Counted from the first letter of the stretch, positions 44,548 through 54,303 are shown. The stretch is DNA of 64,000 nucleotides from an uncultured Desulfobacterales bacterium (GCA_938048455.1 CALIUY010000018.1:1-64000); one strand, 5' to 3'. The notes: generated by a model from the letters alone, not told the origin. Numbers and translations are program-made.

Positions 44548-45543
44548 ATGACCGATTCCGAAAAGAGGATCCGCGCGCTGGGGCTCTGCTCCGGCGGCCT
44601 GGACAGCATGCTCGCGGGACTCGTGCTGCGCGCCCAGGGGATCGCGGTCGAATGGGTGAGCTTCGAGACGCCGTTTTTCGATGCGCGCAAGGCGCGCCGC
44701 GCCTCCCGTCTGACCGGGATCCCCCTGACGGTGCTTGCCATCACCGACCGCTACCTCCCCATGCTCCGCAACCCGCCGGCCGGCTACGGCAAGCGCATGA
44801 ACCCCTGCATGGACTGCCACAGCCTGATGTTCCGCATCGCGGGCGAATTGCTTCGCGAGCGCGGCTTCGACTTCCTGTTCAGCGGCGAGGTCCTCGGCCA
44901 GCGGCCGATGTCGCAGACCCTGCCTTCGCTGCGTTACGTGGAAAAACACTCCGGCATGGGGGGCCTGATCCTGCGGCCGCTCAGCGCAAAACTCCTGCCG
45001 GAGACCCTCCCCGAGCGGCGCGGCTGGGTCGACCGGGAGCGGCTGCTCGCCATCCGCGGCCGCGGCCGCAAGGAGCAGATCGCGCTCGCCCGCACCTTCG
45101 GCATCTCCGAATACCCCGCCCCGGCGGGGGGCTGTCTGCTCACGGACAAGGGGTTCAGCCGGCGCCTGCAGGATCTCTTCGGGCACGGCGCGGTCGGCAC
45201 CGAAGCCGAATTGCAGCTTCTGAAGTCCGGGCGGCACTTCCGGCTGCACCCTCAGGCCAAGCTGATCGTCGGCCGGAGCGAAAAGGAAAACGAGTTCCTG
45301 CTGCGCTGGCGGGATCCCGCACGCGATATCGTGCTGGACGTGCGCGATCACCCCAGCCCCATCGGCCTGGTGCAGGGCCAGGCGGACGAAGAAATCCTGC
45401 GGCGGGCGGCCGCGATCTGCCTGGGCTACACCCGCGCGCCGCGATCGCAGGCTTCCGTGGTGGTCGTGACCCGGCCCGCGGGCCGGGAAGAAATTTCCGT
45501 GCCGCCGCTTGCGCCCGAGGAATCGAAACGCTGGCTGCTTTAA
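44548..45543 (+). CDS. PP-loop ATP pyrophosphatase with NFACT-R domain (ThiI/MnmA-like)
   Basis: 331 aa. The N-terminal domain is an N-type ATP pyrophosphatase: SGGLDSMLA (PP-loop), and two cysteines in NPCMDCH and PAGGCLLTD that fit a thiouridylase-like mechanism. The C-terminal ~110 residues (HFRLHPQAKLIVGRSEKENEFLL) resemble the RNA-binding NFACT-R (DUF814) domain. Together this suggests a tRNA or rRNA thiolation enzyme rather than canonical MnmA. ATG follows AAGAGG. Its TAA overlaps that of the convergent rlmN gene (shared TTAA). Confidence 0.85.
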   Translation: MTDSEKRIRALGLCSGGLDSMLAGLVLRAQGIAVEWVSFETPFFDARKARRASRLTGIPLTVLAITDRYLPMLRNPPAGYGKRMNPCMDCHSLMFRIAGELLRERGFDFLFSGEVLGQRPMSQTLPSLRYVEKHSGMGGLILRPLSAKLLPETLPERRGWVDRERLLAIRGRGRKEQIALARTFGISEYPAPAGGCLLTDKGFSRRLQDLFGHGAVGTEAELQLLKSGRHFRLHPQAKLIVGRSEKENEFLLRWRDPARDIVLDVRDHPSPIGLVQGQADEEILRRAAAICLGYTRAPRSQASVVVVTRPAGREEISVPPLAPEESKRWLL

Positions 45544-46580
45544 TTTGCCGCGGGGGCCCGCCGGCCGCGCAGCTGCCCGCAGGCGGCCAGGATATCTTCC
45601 CCCTTGCTGCGGCGGATGATCGCCGTGTAGCGGGCCTCGAGCAGCACCTTCTGGAAAGCGAGGATCTTTTCCTCCGCCGGCCGGGCGAAGGCACATCCCG
45701 GGTGCGGGTTGAAAGGAATGAGGTTCACCTTGCAGCGCAGCGGCGCAAGCAGGCGGCAGAGCCTGCGGGCGTCCGCGGGCGAATCGTTCACGTCCCGAAG
45801 GAGGATGTACTCGAAGGTCAGGCGCCGGCCGGGAGGAAGGGGGTAGCGGCGGCAGGCCGCGAGCAGTTCGCCGAGCGGCCAGAGGCGGTTGATGGGCATG
45901 AGACGGCTGCGGGTCGCGTCGTCCGCGGCGTTGAGGGAGACGGCGAGGCTCACCCGGCTGGCGCGGCCGAAGGCGATCATCTGCGGCACCAGCCCCGCGG
46001 TGGACACCGTGATCCGCCGCGCCGCAAAGCCCATCCCGATCTCGGCGTCGGTGAGAAGCGAAAGCGCCTGCAGCAGGGGTTCGAGGTTCGCCAGCGGCTC
46101 GCCCATGCCCATGAAGACAAGGTTCGTCAAGCGCTCGGGCTCCGCCATCGCCCGGCGTACGGCGAGCACCTGCCCCACGATCTCCGCCGGGCGCAGGTTT
46201 CTCCGCAAGCCGCCGCGGCCGGTCAGACAAAAACGGCAGCCTTGGGCGCAGCCCGCCTGGCTGGAGACGCAGAGCGTGAAGTGACCGCGCTCGGGCAAAA
46301 GCACGCCTTCGATCGTCTCGCCGTCCTCCAAGCCGAAGAGGAATTTCTCCGTGCCGTCCATCGCGACGAGCCGCTCCCGGATCATCGGCGGCGCGATGCG
46401 GAAGTGTTCCGCGAGCAACACCCGCAGCTCCCGCGAAAGGTCGGTCATCGCCTCGAAATCGGTGACTCCCCGCGCATAGACCCAGCGCAAAACCTGCGCG
46501 GCCCGCCAGGCGGGAAGACCGCGCGCGGCGAGCCAGACCGCCAGCTCTTCGCGGGAAAGATCCAAAAGATCGCAGGGCAC
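45540..46580 (-). CDS. rlmN: Dual-specificity rRNA/tRNA adenine-C2 methyltransferase RlmN
   Basis: 346 aa radical-SAM enzyme that methylates A2503 of 23S rRNA and A37 of some tRNAs. The cluster motif C-x3-C-x2-C is CAQGCRFC; GMGEPLAN and the C-terminal catalytic Cys region (CGQLRG) are present, as is the other Cys near IPFNPHPGC. I chose GTG at 46580, because AGGAGG lies 9 nt upstream; a TTG at 46616 gives a longer frame. Confidence 0.94.
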   Translation of the reverse strand: MPCDLLDLSREELAVWLAARGLPAWRAAQVLRWVYARGVTDFEAMTDLSRELRVLLAEHFRIAPPMIRERLVAMDGTEKFLFGLEDGETIEGVLLPERGHFTLCVSSQAGCAQGCRFCLTGRGGLRRNLRPAEIVGQVLAVRRAMAEPERLTNLVFMGMGEPLANLEPLLQALSLLTDAEIGMGFAARRITVSTAGLVPQMIAFGRASRVSLAVSLNAADDATRSRLMPINRLWPLGELLAACRRYPLPPGRRLTFEYILLRDVNDSPADARRLCRLLAPLRCKVNLIPFNPHPGCAFARPAEEKILAFQKVLLEARYTAIIRRSKGEDILAACGQLRGRRAPAAN

Positions 46581-46651
46581 GGCTTCAAACCTCCTCACGC
46601 CGCCTTTTGCCCGCAAGAGGCGGGCGCAGAAAGGAAAAACGGGCTTTTTCC

Positions 46652-46680
46652 TTGACTTAACATCGATGGCATTGTAATTT
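46652..46680 (+). promoter_or_regulatory. Sigma-70-type promoter for the ffh operon
   Basis: TTGACT and TAATTT with a 17 bp spacer, in an A/T-rich island just before ffh. Leader to the ATG at 46707 is about 20 nt. The strongest sigma-70-like promoter in the window. Confidence 0.7.
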
Positions 46681-46706
46681 CAAGATTTTACAGAGAGTAT
46701 AGAGCG

Positions 46707-48029
46707 ATGTTCGAGCAACTCAGCGAAAAACTCGAAACGGTCTTCAAAAAGCTCCGCGGCCACGGCCGGCTGACCGAGGCGAACATCGAGGAGGGCTTGC
46801 GCGAGGTGCGCCTCGCCCTGCTCGAAGCCGACGTCCATTACCGCGTCGTCAAGCAGTTCATCGACCAGGTGCGGACGCGGGCTCTCGGCCAAGAGGTGCT
46901 GGCGAGCCTCACCCCCGGCCAGCAGGTCGTGAAGATCGTGCACGAGACCCTCACCGAGCTGATGGGCTCTCAGAACGCGGCCCTTCGTCTTTCCGGGTCC
47001 CCGCCCGCCGCCGTCATGCTGGTCGGGCTCCAGGGCTCCGGCAAAACCACGACCGCGGCCAAGCTCGCCCTGCGGCTGCGCAAGGAGGGCCGCCACCCGC
47101 TCCTCGTTCCCGCCGACGTTTACCGGCCGGCGGCGATCGAGCAGCTTCGCCTCCTGGGCGACCAGCTCGGCATCCCGGTGTTCCCCTCGCGGCCCGAACA
47201 GGATCCCGTCGCGATCTGCCTCGAAGCGAAGGCCCAGGCTTTCCAGCGCCGCGCGGACACGCTGCTGCTCGACACCGCCGGCCGCCTGCACATCGACGAG
47301 GAGCTCATGGCCGAGCTCGGCCGCATCCACGAGGCCTTGCGACCGGGGGACATCCTTTTCGTGGCCGATGCCATGACCGGCCAGGACGCGGTCAACAGCG
47401 CCCGGGCGTTCAACGAGCGGCTCGATCTCACCGGCGTAATCCTCACCAAGATGGACGGCGACGCCCGGGGCGGAGCGGCGCTCTCGATCCGCGCGATCAC
47501 GGGCAAGCCGATCCTCTTCCTCGGGGTCGGCGAGAAGCCGACGGCCCTGGAGCCTTTTCACCCCGAGCGCATCGCCTCGAGCATCCTCGGAATGGGGGAT
47601 GTCCTGGGCTTCATCGAGAAGGCCCGGGAGGCGGTGGATCAGAAGAAAGCCCTCGAGCTGCAAAAGAAGCTGCGCAAGAACGAGTTCACGCTCGAGGACT
47701 TCCGCGACCAGCTCCGGCAGGTACGCCGTATGGGATCGATCGCGGATTTGCTCAAAATGATCCCCGGAATGGGAAAGATCAAACATCTCAAGGATCTCGA
47801 GGTCGACGACCGCGAATTCGTGCGCATCGAGGCGATCATCAACTCCATGACCCCGGAGGAGCGCCGCAACCACCGCATCATCAACGGCAGCCGGCGGCGA
47901 CGGATCGCGGCCGGCAGCGGAACCCGCGTTCAGGACGTGAACGGTCTGCTCAAGAACTACGACCAGATGCTCAAGATGATCAAGAAAGTTCAATCCGGCG
48001 GCCTCCGCCGCGGAATGCCGCCCTTTTAA
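46707..48029 (+). CDS. ffh: Signal recognition particle GTPase Ffh
   Basis: 440 aa SRP54 homologue that targets membrane and exported proteins to FtsY. N domain helix bundle ([20 protein letters not shown]), G domain with [35 protein letters not shown], and a Met-rich M domain containing the RNA-binding helix-turn-helix ([26 protein letters not shown]). Complete. It heads the classic ffh-rpsP-rimM-trmD-rplS operon. Confidence 0.97.
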   Translation: MFEQLSEKLETVFKKLRGHGRLTEANIEEGLREVRLALLEADVHYRVVKQFIDQVRTRALGQEVLASLTPGQQVVKIVHETLTELMGSQNAALRLSGSPPAAVMLVGLQGSGKTTTAAKLALRLRKEGRHPLLVPADVYRPAAIEQLRLLGDQLGIPVFPSRPEQDPVAICLEAKAQAFQRRADTLLLDTAGRLHIDEELMAELGRIHEALRPGDILFVADAMTGQDAVNSARAFNERLDLTGVILTKMDGDARGGAALSIRAITGKPILFLGVGEKPTALEPFHPERIASSILGMGDVLGFIEKAREAVDQKKALELQKKLRKNEFTLEDFRDQLRQVRRMGSIADLLKMIPGMGKIKHLKDLEVDDREFVRIEAIINSMTPEERRNHRIINGSRRRRIAAGSGTRVQDVNGLLKNYDQMLKMIKKVQSGGLRRGMPPF

Positions 48030-48045
48030 CCCAAGGAGAGTTCCC

Positions 48046-48300
48046 ATGGCAGTCAAGATCCGACTCGCGCGCCACGGCGCAACCAAGCGGCCCTACTATC
48101 GCATCGTGGTCGCCGACAGCGAAACCAAACGCGACGGCCGCTTCCTCGAAAACGTCGGCACCTACGACCCCAAGGCGGACCCGGCCCGCGTCACCTTCAA
48201 GAGCGAACGCGTGCGCTACTGGCTCGAGCGTGGAGCGATCCCCACCGATACCGTCCGCAGTCTGCTGAAAAAACAAGGCCTGCTCGCCCGGCCGGCCTGA
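48046..48300 (+). CDS. rpsP: Ribosomal protein bS16
   Basis: 84 aa. The N-terminus [24 protein letters not shown] and the [10 protein letters not shown] segment are diagnostic of S16. ATG is 16 bp after ffh with AAGGAGAG. A short hairpin (CATCCCC/GGGGATG, 48326-48350) lies between it and rimM and could modulate downstream expression. Confidence 0.97.
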   Translation: MAVKIRLARHGATKRPYYRIVVADSETKRDGRFLENVGTYDPKADPARVTFKSERVRYWLERGAIPTDTVRSLLKKQGLLARPA

Positions 48301-48378
48301 GCCGGACGGGCGCAGGCGCCATCTTCATCCCCCCCTTCACCGCGGGGATGGGGGCCCGATCCGATCAGCGAGCAGCCG

Positions 48379-48891
48379 GTGGGCGAACCCTCCCAGCTTT
48401 GCCTGGGCCGTATCGTCGGCGTCCACGGGATCCGGGGCGGCCTGAAATTGCTCTCCTACGCCGAGTCCCCGGCGGTCTTCACGCCCGGGCGGCGCGTGCG
48501 GCTGCGGGATGCGCAAGGCGCAGAGGCCCGGTTCACCCTTCGCGAGGTGCGCCCGCGCAAGGGCGGTCTCGTCCTTTACCTCGAAGAGGTCCAAGACCGC
48601 GCAACGGCCGAGGGCCTTTGGGGCCGGGATCTTTTCGTCGAGCGCGACGAACTTCCGCCCCTGCCCGAGGGCACCTACTACTGGGAGGATCTGATCGGGC
48701 TTTCGGTCTTCGAGGCCGACGGGCGCTTTCTCGGCCGCCTCACTTCCATCCTCCCCACGGGGAGCAACGACGTCTACATCGTCCGCGACGCGCAGCGGGA
48801 AATCCTCGTTCCGGCGCTCGCCGCGGTGATCCGGGAAGTGGACCTCGCCTCCGGGCGCATGGTGGTCGCGCTGCCCGAGGGGCTCGCCTAG
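48379..48891 (+). CDS. rimM: Ribosome maturation factor RimM
   Basis: 170 aa. RimM N domain (LGRIVGVHGIRGGLKLLSYAE) and PRC-barrel C domain (YYWEDLIGLSVFEADGRFLGRL; NDVYIVRD; EILVPA). Assists 16S 3' domain maturation with S19. GTG start. Between rpsP and trmD as in most bacteria. Confidence 0.95.
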   Translation: MGEPSQLCLGRIVGVHGIRGGLKLLSYAESPAVFTPGRRVRLRDAQGAEARFTLREVRPRKGGLVLYLEEVQDRATAEGLWGRDLFVERDELPPLPEGTYYWEDLIGLSVFEADGRFLGRLTSILPTGSNDVYIVRDAQREILVPALAAVIREVDLASGRMVVALPEGLA

Positions 48892-48907
48892 CGGAAGGTC
48901 CTCACGC

Positions 48908-49759
48908 ATGCGCATCGTGGTGCTGTCCATATTCCCCCAGATGTTCCCCTCCTTTTTCGCTCACGGCATGGTCCGGCTCGCCTGCGAGCGGGGGCTTCTC
49001 GATCCCGAGGTGATCGATCCGCGCGCGTTCGCCCCCGGTCCCCACCGCACGACCGACGACCGCCCCTACGGGGGGGGAAGCGGGATGGTGATGAAGCCCG
49101 AGCCGCTCGCCGCGGCGCTTCGCCGCGCCCGCGGGCTGGCCCCGGGCGCCGCGGCCATTCTCTTGAGCGCCCAGGGGCTGCCCCTGACCCAGGAGCGGGC
49201 CGCCGCGCTGTCCCGGCGCGAGGCCTTGATTCTCGTCTGCGGACGCTACGAGGGAGTGGACGACCGCCTCTGCGGGGAGGAGATCGCCGAGGAGATCTCG
49301 ATCGGGGATTACGTCCTGAGCGGGGGCGAGGTGGCGGCGATGGTGGTGATCGACGCCGTCGTCCGGCTGCTTCCGGGGGTTCTGGGCAGCCCGACGTCGG
49401 CCGCCGGCGACTCCTTCGTCGACGGCCTTCTCGAGTATCCCCACTACACGCGGCCGGCCGTGTTTGAGGGGCGCGCCGTGCCCGAGGTTCTGAAGAGCGG
49501 GGACCATCGCCGGATCGCGCGTTGGCGCAAGGAGGCTTCCCTGTGGCGCACCCTCGCCCACCGGCCCGAGCTGTTGCGGGGACGGCCGCTGGACGAAGAA
49601 GAACGGGCGATCCTGCGCAGCATGCAGACGACCCTCGAGGAGATTCTTCCTCCGGAGATTCCCCGCGAGCCGCTCCCCCGGCGGAAGGGAGCGATAGACC
49701 GTAGGCGAAAGCCAGCCCAACGCAAATTTTCATTGACGGATGGTGAAGCGGCGGAGTAA
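48908..49759 (+). CDS. trmD: tRNA (guanine37-N1)-methyltransferase TrmD
   Basis: 283 aa, somewhat longer than E. coli TrmD (255). It carries the SPOUT knot signatures YGGGSGMVMKPEP, LVCGRYEGVDDRL and ISIGDYVLSGGE, plus the catalytic Asp region SFVDGLLEYPHYTRP. Makes m1G37 to prevent frameshifting. The stop overlaps the -10 element of the rplS promoter. Confidence 0.97.
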   Translation: MRIVVLSIFPQMFPSFFAHGMVRLACERGLLDPEVIDPRAFAPGPHRTTDDRPYGGGSGMVMKPEPLAAALRRARGLAPGAAAILLSAQGLPLTQERAAALSRREALILVCGRYEGVDDRLCGEEIAEEISIGDYVLSGGEVAAMVVIDAVVRLLPGVLGSPTSAAGDSFVDGLLEYPHYTRPAVFEGRAVPEVLKSGDHRRIARWRKEASLWRTLAHRPELLRGRPLDEEERAILRSMQTTLEEILPPEIPREPLPRRKGAIDRRRKPAQRKFSLTDGEAAE

Positions 49760-49762
49760 ATT
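49733..49762 (+). promoter_or_regulatory. Internal sigma-70-type promoter for rplS
   Basis: TTGACG and TAAATT separated by 18 bp, at the very end of trmD; a second possible -35 (TTGACA, 49761-49766) follows. The only A/T-rich stretch between trmD and rplS. It could let rplS, rnhB and following genes be expressed independently. Confidence 0.5.
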
Positions 49763-49807
49763 GACAAATTCTGGACAAGTTACTTTTCTGATGCAAGGAG
49801 TCCGGCG

Positions 49808-50155
49808 ATGAACCCGATCGAGCTGCTCGAGCGCGAACAGATGCGGATGGACATCCCCGATTTCCTGCCCGGGGATACCGTCAAGGTTCACGTGAAGATC
49901 AAGGAGGGCGAGAAGGAGCGCCTCCAGGCCTTCCAGGGGGTCGTGATCAGCCGCCGCGGCGGCGCCATGAGCGCGACCTTCACCGTGCGCAAGGTTTCCT
50001 ACGGGGTGGGCGTCGAGAGGATCTTTCCCTTGCACTCGCCGGCGATCGACCGTGTGGAAATCGTCAGCCGCGGACGCGTACGGCGGGCGAAACTCTACTA
50101 CCTGAGAAACCTCAAGGGCAAAGCGGCGCGCATCCGCGAAAAACGCACGGCCTGA
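49808..50155 (+). CDS. rplS: Ribosomal protein bL19
   Basis: 115 aa. Landmarks are [51 protein letters not shown] and the C-terminal [18 protein letters not shown] after AAGGAG. Located at the 30S/50S interface. Confidence 0.97.
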   Translation: MNPIELLEREQMRMDIPDFLPGDTVKVHVKIKEGEKERLQAFQGVVISRRGGAMSATFTVRKVSYGVGVERIFPLHSPAIDRVEIVSRGRVRRAKLYYLRNLKGKAARIREKRTA

Positions 50156-50207
50156 AGCGGGCGTCTCCGAGGGGGACATCCGTTCCTTTCCGCGGAGGTG
50201 CCGGGCC

Positions 50208-50864
50208 ATGCCCATCGATCTGCGGGCCTTCGAGGAGGAGGCGCACGCGTCCGGTTTCCGCCGTGTGGCGGGGGTCGACGAGGCGGGCCGCGGGCCGCTC
50301 GCCGGCCCGGTGGTGGCCGCCGCCGTGATCTTGCCGCCCGGTTTTGTGCATCCCGGAATCGACGATTCCAAGCGTCTCCGCCCGTCACGGCGGGAATCCC
50401 TCTACGGGCGGATCTACGAGGCGGCCGAGGCGATCGGCATCGGGATCGTCGATGCCCGCGAAATCGACCGCGTGAACATCTTGCAGGCCGCGCTCGCGGC
50501 CATGGCGATGGCCGTGGAAAACCTCGATCCCCCTGCCGACCGTCTGCTGGTCGACGGCCCTTTTCCGCTTCCCCTTTCGATCCCCCAGCGGCCGATCCCC
50601 GGCGGGGACGGCTTATGCCTTTCGATCGCCGCCGCCTCGATCATCGCCAAGGTGACGCGCGACCGGCTGATGGCGGTTTACGACACCCAGTTTCCCGGCT
50701 GGGACTTCGCCCGGCACAAGGGTTACCCCACGGCGGAGCACCGCGCGGCGATCCGCCGCCAGGGCTGCTCGCCCATCCACCGACGATCCTTCCGCGGCGT
50801 GCGCGAGGCGCTTGCGGAGCGGGAGCAGGACGGCCATGGCGGATGCCCGCCCCGAGCTCGCTAA
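50208..50864 (+). CDS. rnhB: Ribonuclease HII
   Basis: 218 aa endonuclease cutting RNA in RNA/DNA hybrids and single ribonucleotides. Active-site acidic residues sit in GVDEAGRGPLAGPVV (Asp-Glu), VDGPFP (Asp) and later. The KVTRDRLM and GWDFARHKGYPT motifs are conserved. ATG 50208 follows GGAGGTG; the 3' end overlaps yraN by 29 nt. Confidence 0.95.
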   Translation: MPIDLRAFEEEAHASGFRRVAGVDEAGRGPLAGPVVAAAVILPPGFVHPGIDDSKRLRPSRRESLYGRIYEAAEAIGIGIVDAREIDRVNILQAALAAMAMAVENLDPPADRLLVDGPFPLPLSIPQRPIPGGDGLCLSIAAASIIAKVTRDRLMAVYDTQFPGWDFARHKGYPTAEHRAAIRRQGCSPIHRRSFRGVREALAEREQDGHGGCPPRAR

Positions 50865-51204
50865 GCGCGGCGAGGCGGCGGCCGCGCTGCGCCTCCAGCA
50901 GGAAGGCTACCGCATCCTGGCCGCCAACCACCGCAGCCCGTTCGGGGAAATCGACCTCATCGCCCGCGACGGCGATACCCTGGTCTTCGTCGAGGTGAAA
51001 ACGCGCCGCGGCCGCTCGGGATCCCCGAAGGAAGCCGTCACGCCGCGCAAGCAGCGCCGCCTTTCGCTTTTGGCGCTCGCCTACCTGAAAGCGCACGGCC
51101 GTCTCGATCGGCCCGCCCGCTTCGACGTGGTCGCGGTCAGCTGGGGCAAGGACGGCCCGGAGATCGAGATCGTCCGCAATGCCTTCGACCTCTGCGCCGG
51201 ATAA
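50836..51204 (+). CDS. YraN/UPF0102 family nuclease-like protein
   Basis: 122 aa with the Holliday-junction-resolvase-like fold of the UPF0102 family: LAKRGEAAAALRLQQEGYRILAANHRSPFGEIDLIARDGDTLVFVEVKTRR. The acidic/Lys core (E-D-ExK) is complete. Placement between rnhB and rsmI is common. ATG 50836 lies inside rnhB, and the gene overlaps rsmI by 26 nt. Function in cells is unproven. Confidence 0.92.
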   Translation: MADARPELAKRGEAAAALRLQQEGYRILAANHRSPFGEIDLIARDGDTLVFVEVKTRRGRSGSPKEAVTPRKQRRLSLLALAYLKAHGRLDRPARFDVVAVSWGKDGPEIEIVRNAFDLCAG

Positions 51205-52138
51205 CCGCCCCCCGGCGGGCGTGCTCTACGTGGTGGCCACTCCGATCGGCCACCGCGAGGACATCACCCTGCGGGCGCTCGCCGTGCTGAAGGCGGTGCA
51301 CCTCGTCGCCGCCGAGGACACCCGCAAAACCGGGGAACTCCTGCGCCACTTCGGCATCCACACCCGGCTGCTCTCCTACCACGAGCACAACGAGGCCGAA
51401 CGGGCGCCGCAATTGCTTTCGCGGCTGCGCGCCGGCGAGGACATCGCCCTCGTCACCAACGCCGGCACGCCCGCCGTCTCCGATCCCGGCTACCGGCTGG
51501 TCTCGACCGCGGCCGAAGCCGGCGTGCGCGTCGTTCCCATTCCCGGCGCCTCGGCCGCGATCGCCGCCCTCTCGGCCTCGGGGCTTCCCACCGACGCCTT
51601 CGTCTTCGAGGGGTTTCTGCCGAAACGGGAAGGACCCCGGCGCCGGCGGCTCGAAGCCCTTGCCGCGGAGCGGCGAACCGTCATACTCTATGAATCGCCG
51701 CACCGCCTCGCCGTGCGCCTGGCCGAGTTGCTTGCGGCGCTCGGCGACCGGCGCGCGGTGCTCGCCCGTGAGCTGACCAAGGTCCACGAGGAGTTCCTGC
51801 GCGGACGCCTGAGCGACCTGGCGGCCGAGCTCGAGCGCCGCGGGGAGATCAAGGGCGAGTGTACGCTCCTGATCGCCCCCGCGGCGGAGGGGCCGCCGCC
51901 GGGGGCGTGGGCGGAAGCGCGGGAGGAGATCCGGCGGGGGCTCGCGGCGGGCCGCGGCCCCCGCGAGGTGATCCGCGAGGTCTCCGCGCGGCACGGGTTG
52001 CCGCGAAACGCCCTCTATCGCGCGGCCCTGCGGCTCAAGGAAGAAGCCGAGTCCAACCCGGGGCGCAAGCCCCGAAATCGATCGGAAGCCGAACCCGAAG
52101 GAGGCCTATGGACATCCGAGCGGACATCGAAGCGCTGA
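51179..52138 (+). CDS. rsmI: 16S rRNA 2'-O-ribose C1402 methyltransferase RsmI
   Basis: 319 aa tetrapyrrole-methylase-fold enzyme. VLYVVATPIGHREDITLRAL, AEDTRKTGELL, SYHEHNE, TNAGTPAVSDPGY and YESPHRL are diagnostic. It has a C-terminal extension with a small helix-turn-helix-like segment (GRGPREVIREVSARHGLPRNALYRAAL). ATG overlaps yraN; the acyl-CoA synthetase gene begins 31 nt before its end. Confidence 0.95.
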   Translation: MPSTSAPDNRPPAGVLYVVATPIGHREDITLRALAVLKAVHLVAAEDTRKTGELLRHFGIHTRLLSYHEHNEAERAPQLLSRLRAGEDIALVTNAGTPAVSDPGYRLVSTAAEAGVRVVPIPGASAAIAALSASGLPTDAFVFEGFLPKREGPRRRRLEALAAERRTVILYESPHRLAVRLAELLAALGDRRAVLARELTKVHEEFLRGRLSDLAAELERRGEIKGECTLLIAPAAEGPPPGAWAEAREEIRRGLAAGRGPREVIREVSARHGLPRNALYRAALRLKEEAESNPGRKPRNRSEAEPEGGLWTSERTSKR

Positions 52139-54288
52139 ACGCCATTCTCTCCCCGAAGTCGGTCGCGGTCATCGGCGCCTCCACCACCCCGGGGAAGGTG
52201 GGCCACGACATCTTCGCCAACATCCTGAAAGGCGGATTCACCGGGATCCTCTACCCCGTCAACCCCGGCGCCCGGGCCGTCTTGAGCGTGCGCGCCTACC
52301 CGCGCATCCAGGAGGTTCCCGACCCCGTCGATCTCGCCATCGTGATCCTGCCGCCCCAGCCCGCGCTCCAGGCGGTACAGGATGCGGTCGCCCGCGGCGT
52401 GAAAGGTGTGGTCATCGTCTCGGCGGGCTTCCGCGAGGTCGGTCCGGAGGGCCGCGCGATCGAGGACCGCATCGTCGCCCTCTGCCGCGAAGCCGGCGTG
52501 CGCGTGATCGGGCCGAACTGCCTCGGGGTCATCAACCCCACCCCCGCGGTGCGCCTGAACGCGAGCTTCTCGGCGCGGATGCCCAAGGCCGGAAACATCT
52601 CCTTCATCTCCCAAAGCGGGGCGCTTTGCACCGCGGTGCTCGACTTCGCCGCCGACCGGAATTTCGGCTTTTCCAAGTTCATCTCGACCGGAAACAAGGC
52701 CGACGTGGACGAGCTCGATCTCCTGCTTTATCTCCATCAGGACCCCGACACCGAGGTGATCCTGCTCTACCTCGAGGAGCTGCGCCGCGGGCCCGAGTTC
52801 ATCCGGGCCGTGCGCGAGATCACCAGCGGCGACTTCCGGCCCAAGCCCGTGCTGGCGATCAAGTCCGGACGCACCGCGGCCGGGGCGCGCGCCGCGGCCT
52901 CGCACACGGGTTCGCTCTCCGGAACCGAGGGCGTCTACAACGCGATCTTCCAGCAGTCGGGGATCATCCGCGTGGAGTCGATCGATGAGCTCTTCGATTT
53001 CGCCACCGCCTTCGCCTACAAGAACGAAAGCGAGCTCGGCAAACTGCGTCGCAAGGTGCCCACGGGGAACCGGGTCGCCATCGTGACCAACGCCGGCGGC
53101 CCCGGGATCGTCGCCACCGACATGACGATGTTCTCCGGCCTGGAGCTGGCGCAGTTCAAGGAGGAAACCGTTGAGACGCTGGCCAGCCACCTGCCCAGCA
53201 CGGCGAACCTCAAGAACCCCGTGGACGTGATCGGTGATGCCACGATCGACCGCTACGAAAACGCGCTCGGCGCGGTCATCCGCGACGAAAACGTCGACGG
53301 CGCGCTCGTCATCCTGACGCCGCAGTCCATGACCAACGTCCTCGGCACCGCGGAGGCGATCGCGCGCATCGCCCGGCGCTCCTTCAAGCCGATCCTGTGC
53401 TGTTTCATGGGCGTCATCGACGTCTCGGCCGGGGTCAAGTATCTCCAGGACCGGGGCATCCCTGTCTACAAGTTCCCGGAAAACGCGGCCAAGGCTTTCG
53501 GGGCCCTCTACCGCTACTCGCGCTGGCTGAACCGTCAGTTCCTCGCCGAGTACAAGCTCTCCTTCGACCGCGAGCGCGCCGCGAAAATCATCGCCGACTG
53601 CCTGGCCCGCGGCAAGACCCGCCTGGGCGAGCTGGACGGCCTGGGCATTCTCGAGGCCTACGGCTTCCCGGTGCTGCCGACGAAACTCTCCCGCAGCGCG
53701 GAGGAGGCTGCGGCGGTCGCCGCCGAAATCGGATTTCCGGTGGTGATGAAGATCGTCTCCGAGCAGATCCTGCACAAATCCGACGCCGGCGGCGTGATCG
53801 TCGGGGTACAGACGGCGCAAGAGGCGCGTCAGGCCTTCGAGACGATCCTCGCCCGCGGTCGGGCCTATCGCGAGGACGCCGTGATCGAAGGGGTGCTCGT
53901 CCAGAAAATGGCCTCTGCCGGGACCGAGGTGATCCTGGGCTTGAGCCGCTATCCGGTGTTCGGACCGCTGCTCATGTTCGGGCTGGGGGGAATCTTCGTC
54001 GAGGTCTTCCAGGACGTGACCTTCCGCCTCGCGCCGATCGGGCGCAACGAGGCGCGGCGCATGGTGCGGCAGATCCGGGGCTACAAGCTGCTCGAGGGCT
54101 TCCGCGGCCGCCCGCGGGGCGACATCGAGGCGGTCGAGAAACTGCTCGTCTCGCTTTCGCATCTTGCGATCGATCACCCCGAGATCGCCGAGCTGGACAT
54201 CAACCCGTTGCTCGTCCACCCCGAGGGGCGCGGGGCGACGGCGGCCGACTGCCGCATGATCCTCAAATCGCAAAACGCCGCCGCTTAG
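52108..54288 (+). CDS. Acyl/acetyl-CoA synthetase, NDP-forming
   Basis: 726 aa single-chain enzyme of the acetyl-CoA synthetase (ADP-forming) family. CoA-binding domain at the N-terminus (SVAVIGASTTPGKVG), succinyl-CoA-ligase-like domains with the phosphohistidine His266 in AASHTGSLSG, and a C-terminal ATP-grasp domain (VMKIVSEQILHKSDAGGVIVG; LGGIFVEVFQDV). It interconverts acyl-CoA plus ADP and Pi with acid plus CoA plus ATP, useful in energy-limited anaerobes. No GNAT domain is attached, which separates it from Pat-type acetyltransferases. ATG after AAGGAGG. Confidence 0.93.
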   Translation: MDIRADIEALNAILSPKSVAVIGASTTPGKVGHDIFANILKGGFTGILYPVNPGARAVLSVRAYPRIQEVPDPVDLAIVILPPQPALQAVQDAVARGVKGVVIVSAGFREVGPEGRAIEDRIVALCREAGVRVIGPNCLGVINPTPAVRLNASFSARMPKAGNISFISQSGALCTAVLDFAADRNFGFSKFISTGNKADVDELDLLLYLHQDPDTEVILLYLEELRRGPEFIRAVREITSGDFRPKPVLAIKSGRTAAGARAAASHTGSLSGTEGVYNAIFQQSGIIRVESIDELFDFATAFAYKNESELGKLRRKVPTGNRVAIVTNAGGPGIVATDMTMFSGLELAQFKEETVETLASHLPSTANLKNPVDVIGDATIDRYENALGAVIRDENVDGALVILTPQSMTNVLGTAEAIARIARRSFKPILCCFMGVIDVSAGVKYLQDRGIPVYKFPENAAKAFGALYRYSRWLNRQFLAEYKLSFDRERAAKIIADCLARGKTRLGELDGLGILEAYGFPVLPTKLSRSAEEAAAVAAEIGFPVVMKIVSEQILHKSDAGGVIVGVQTAQEARQAFETILARGRAYREDAVIEGVLVQKMASAGTEVILGLSRYPVFGPLLMFGLGGIFVEVFQDVTFRLAPIGRNEARRMVRQIRGYKLLEGFRGRPRGDIEAVEKLLVSLSHLAIDHPEIAELDINPLLVHPEGRGATAADCRMILKSQNAAA

Positions 54289-54303
54289 GAAGAGGGCGGA
54301 TCG

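Noticed and set aside
48326-48350. Terminator or riboswitch between rpsP and rimM
   Set aside because: The stem is 7 bp with an 11-base loop and no T-run; rimM must be transcribed through it. Mentioned only as a possible modulator.
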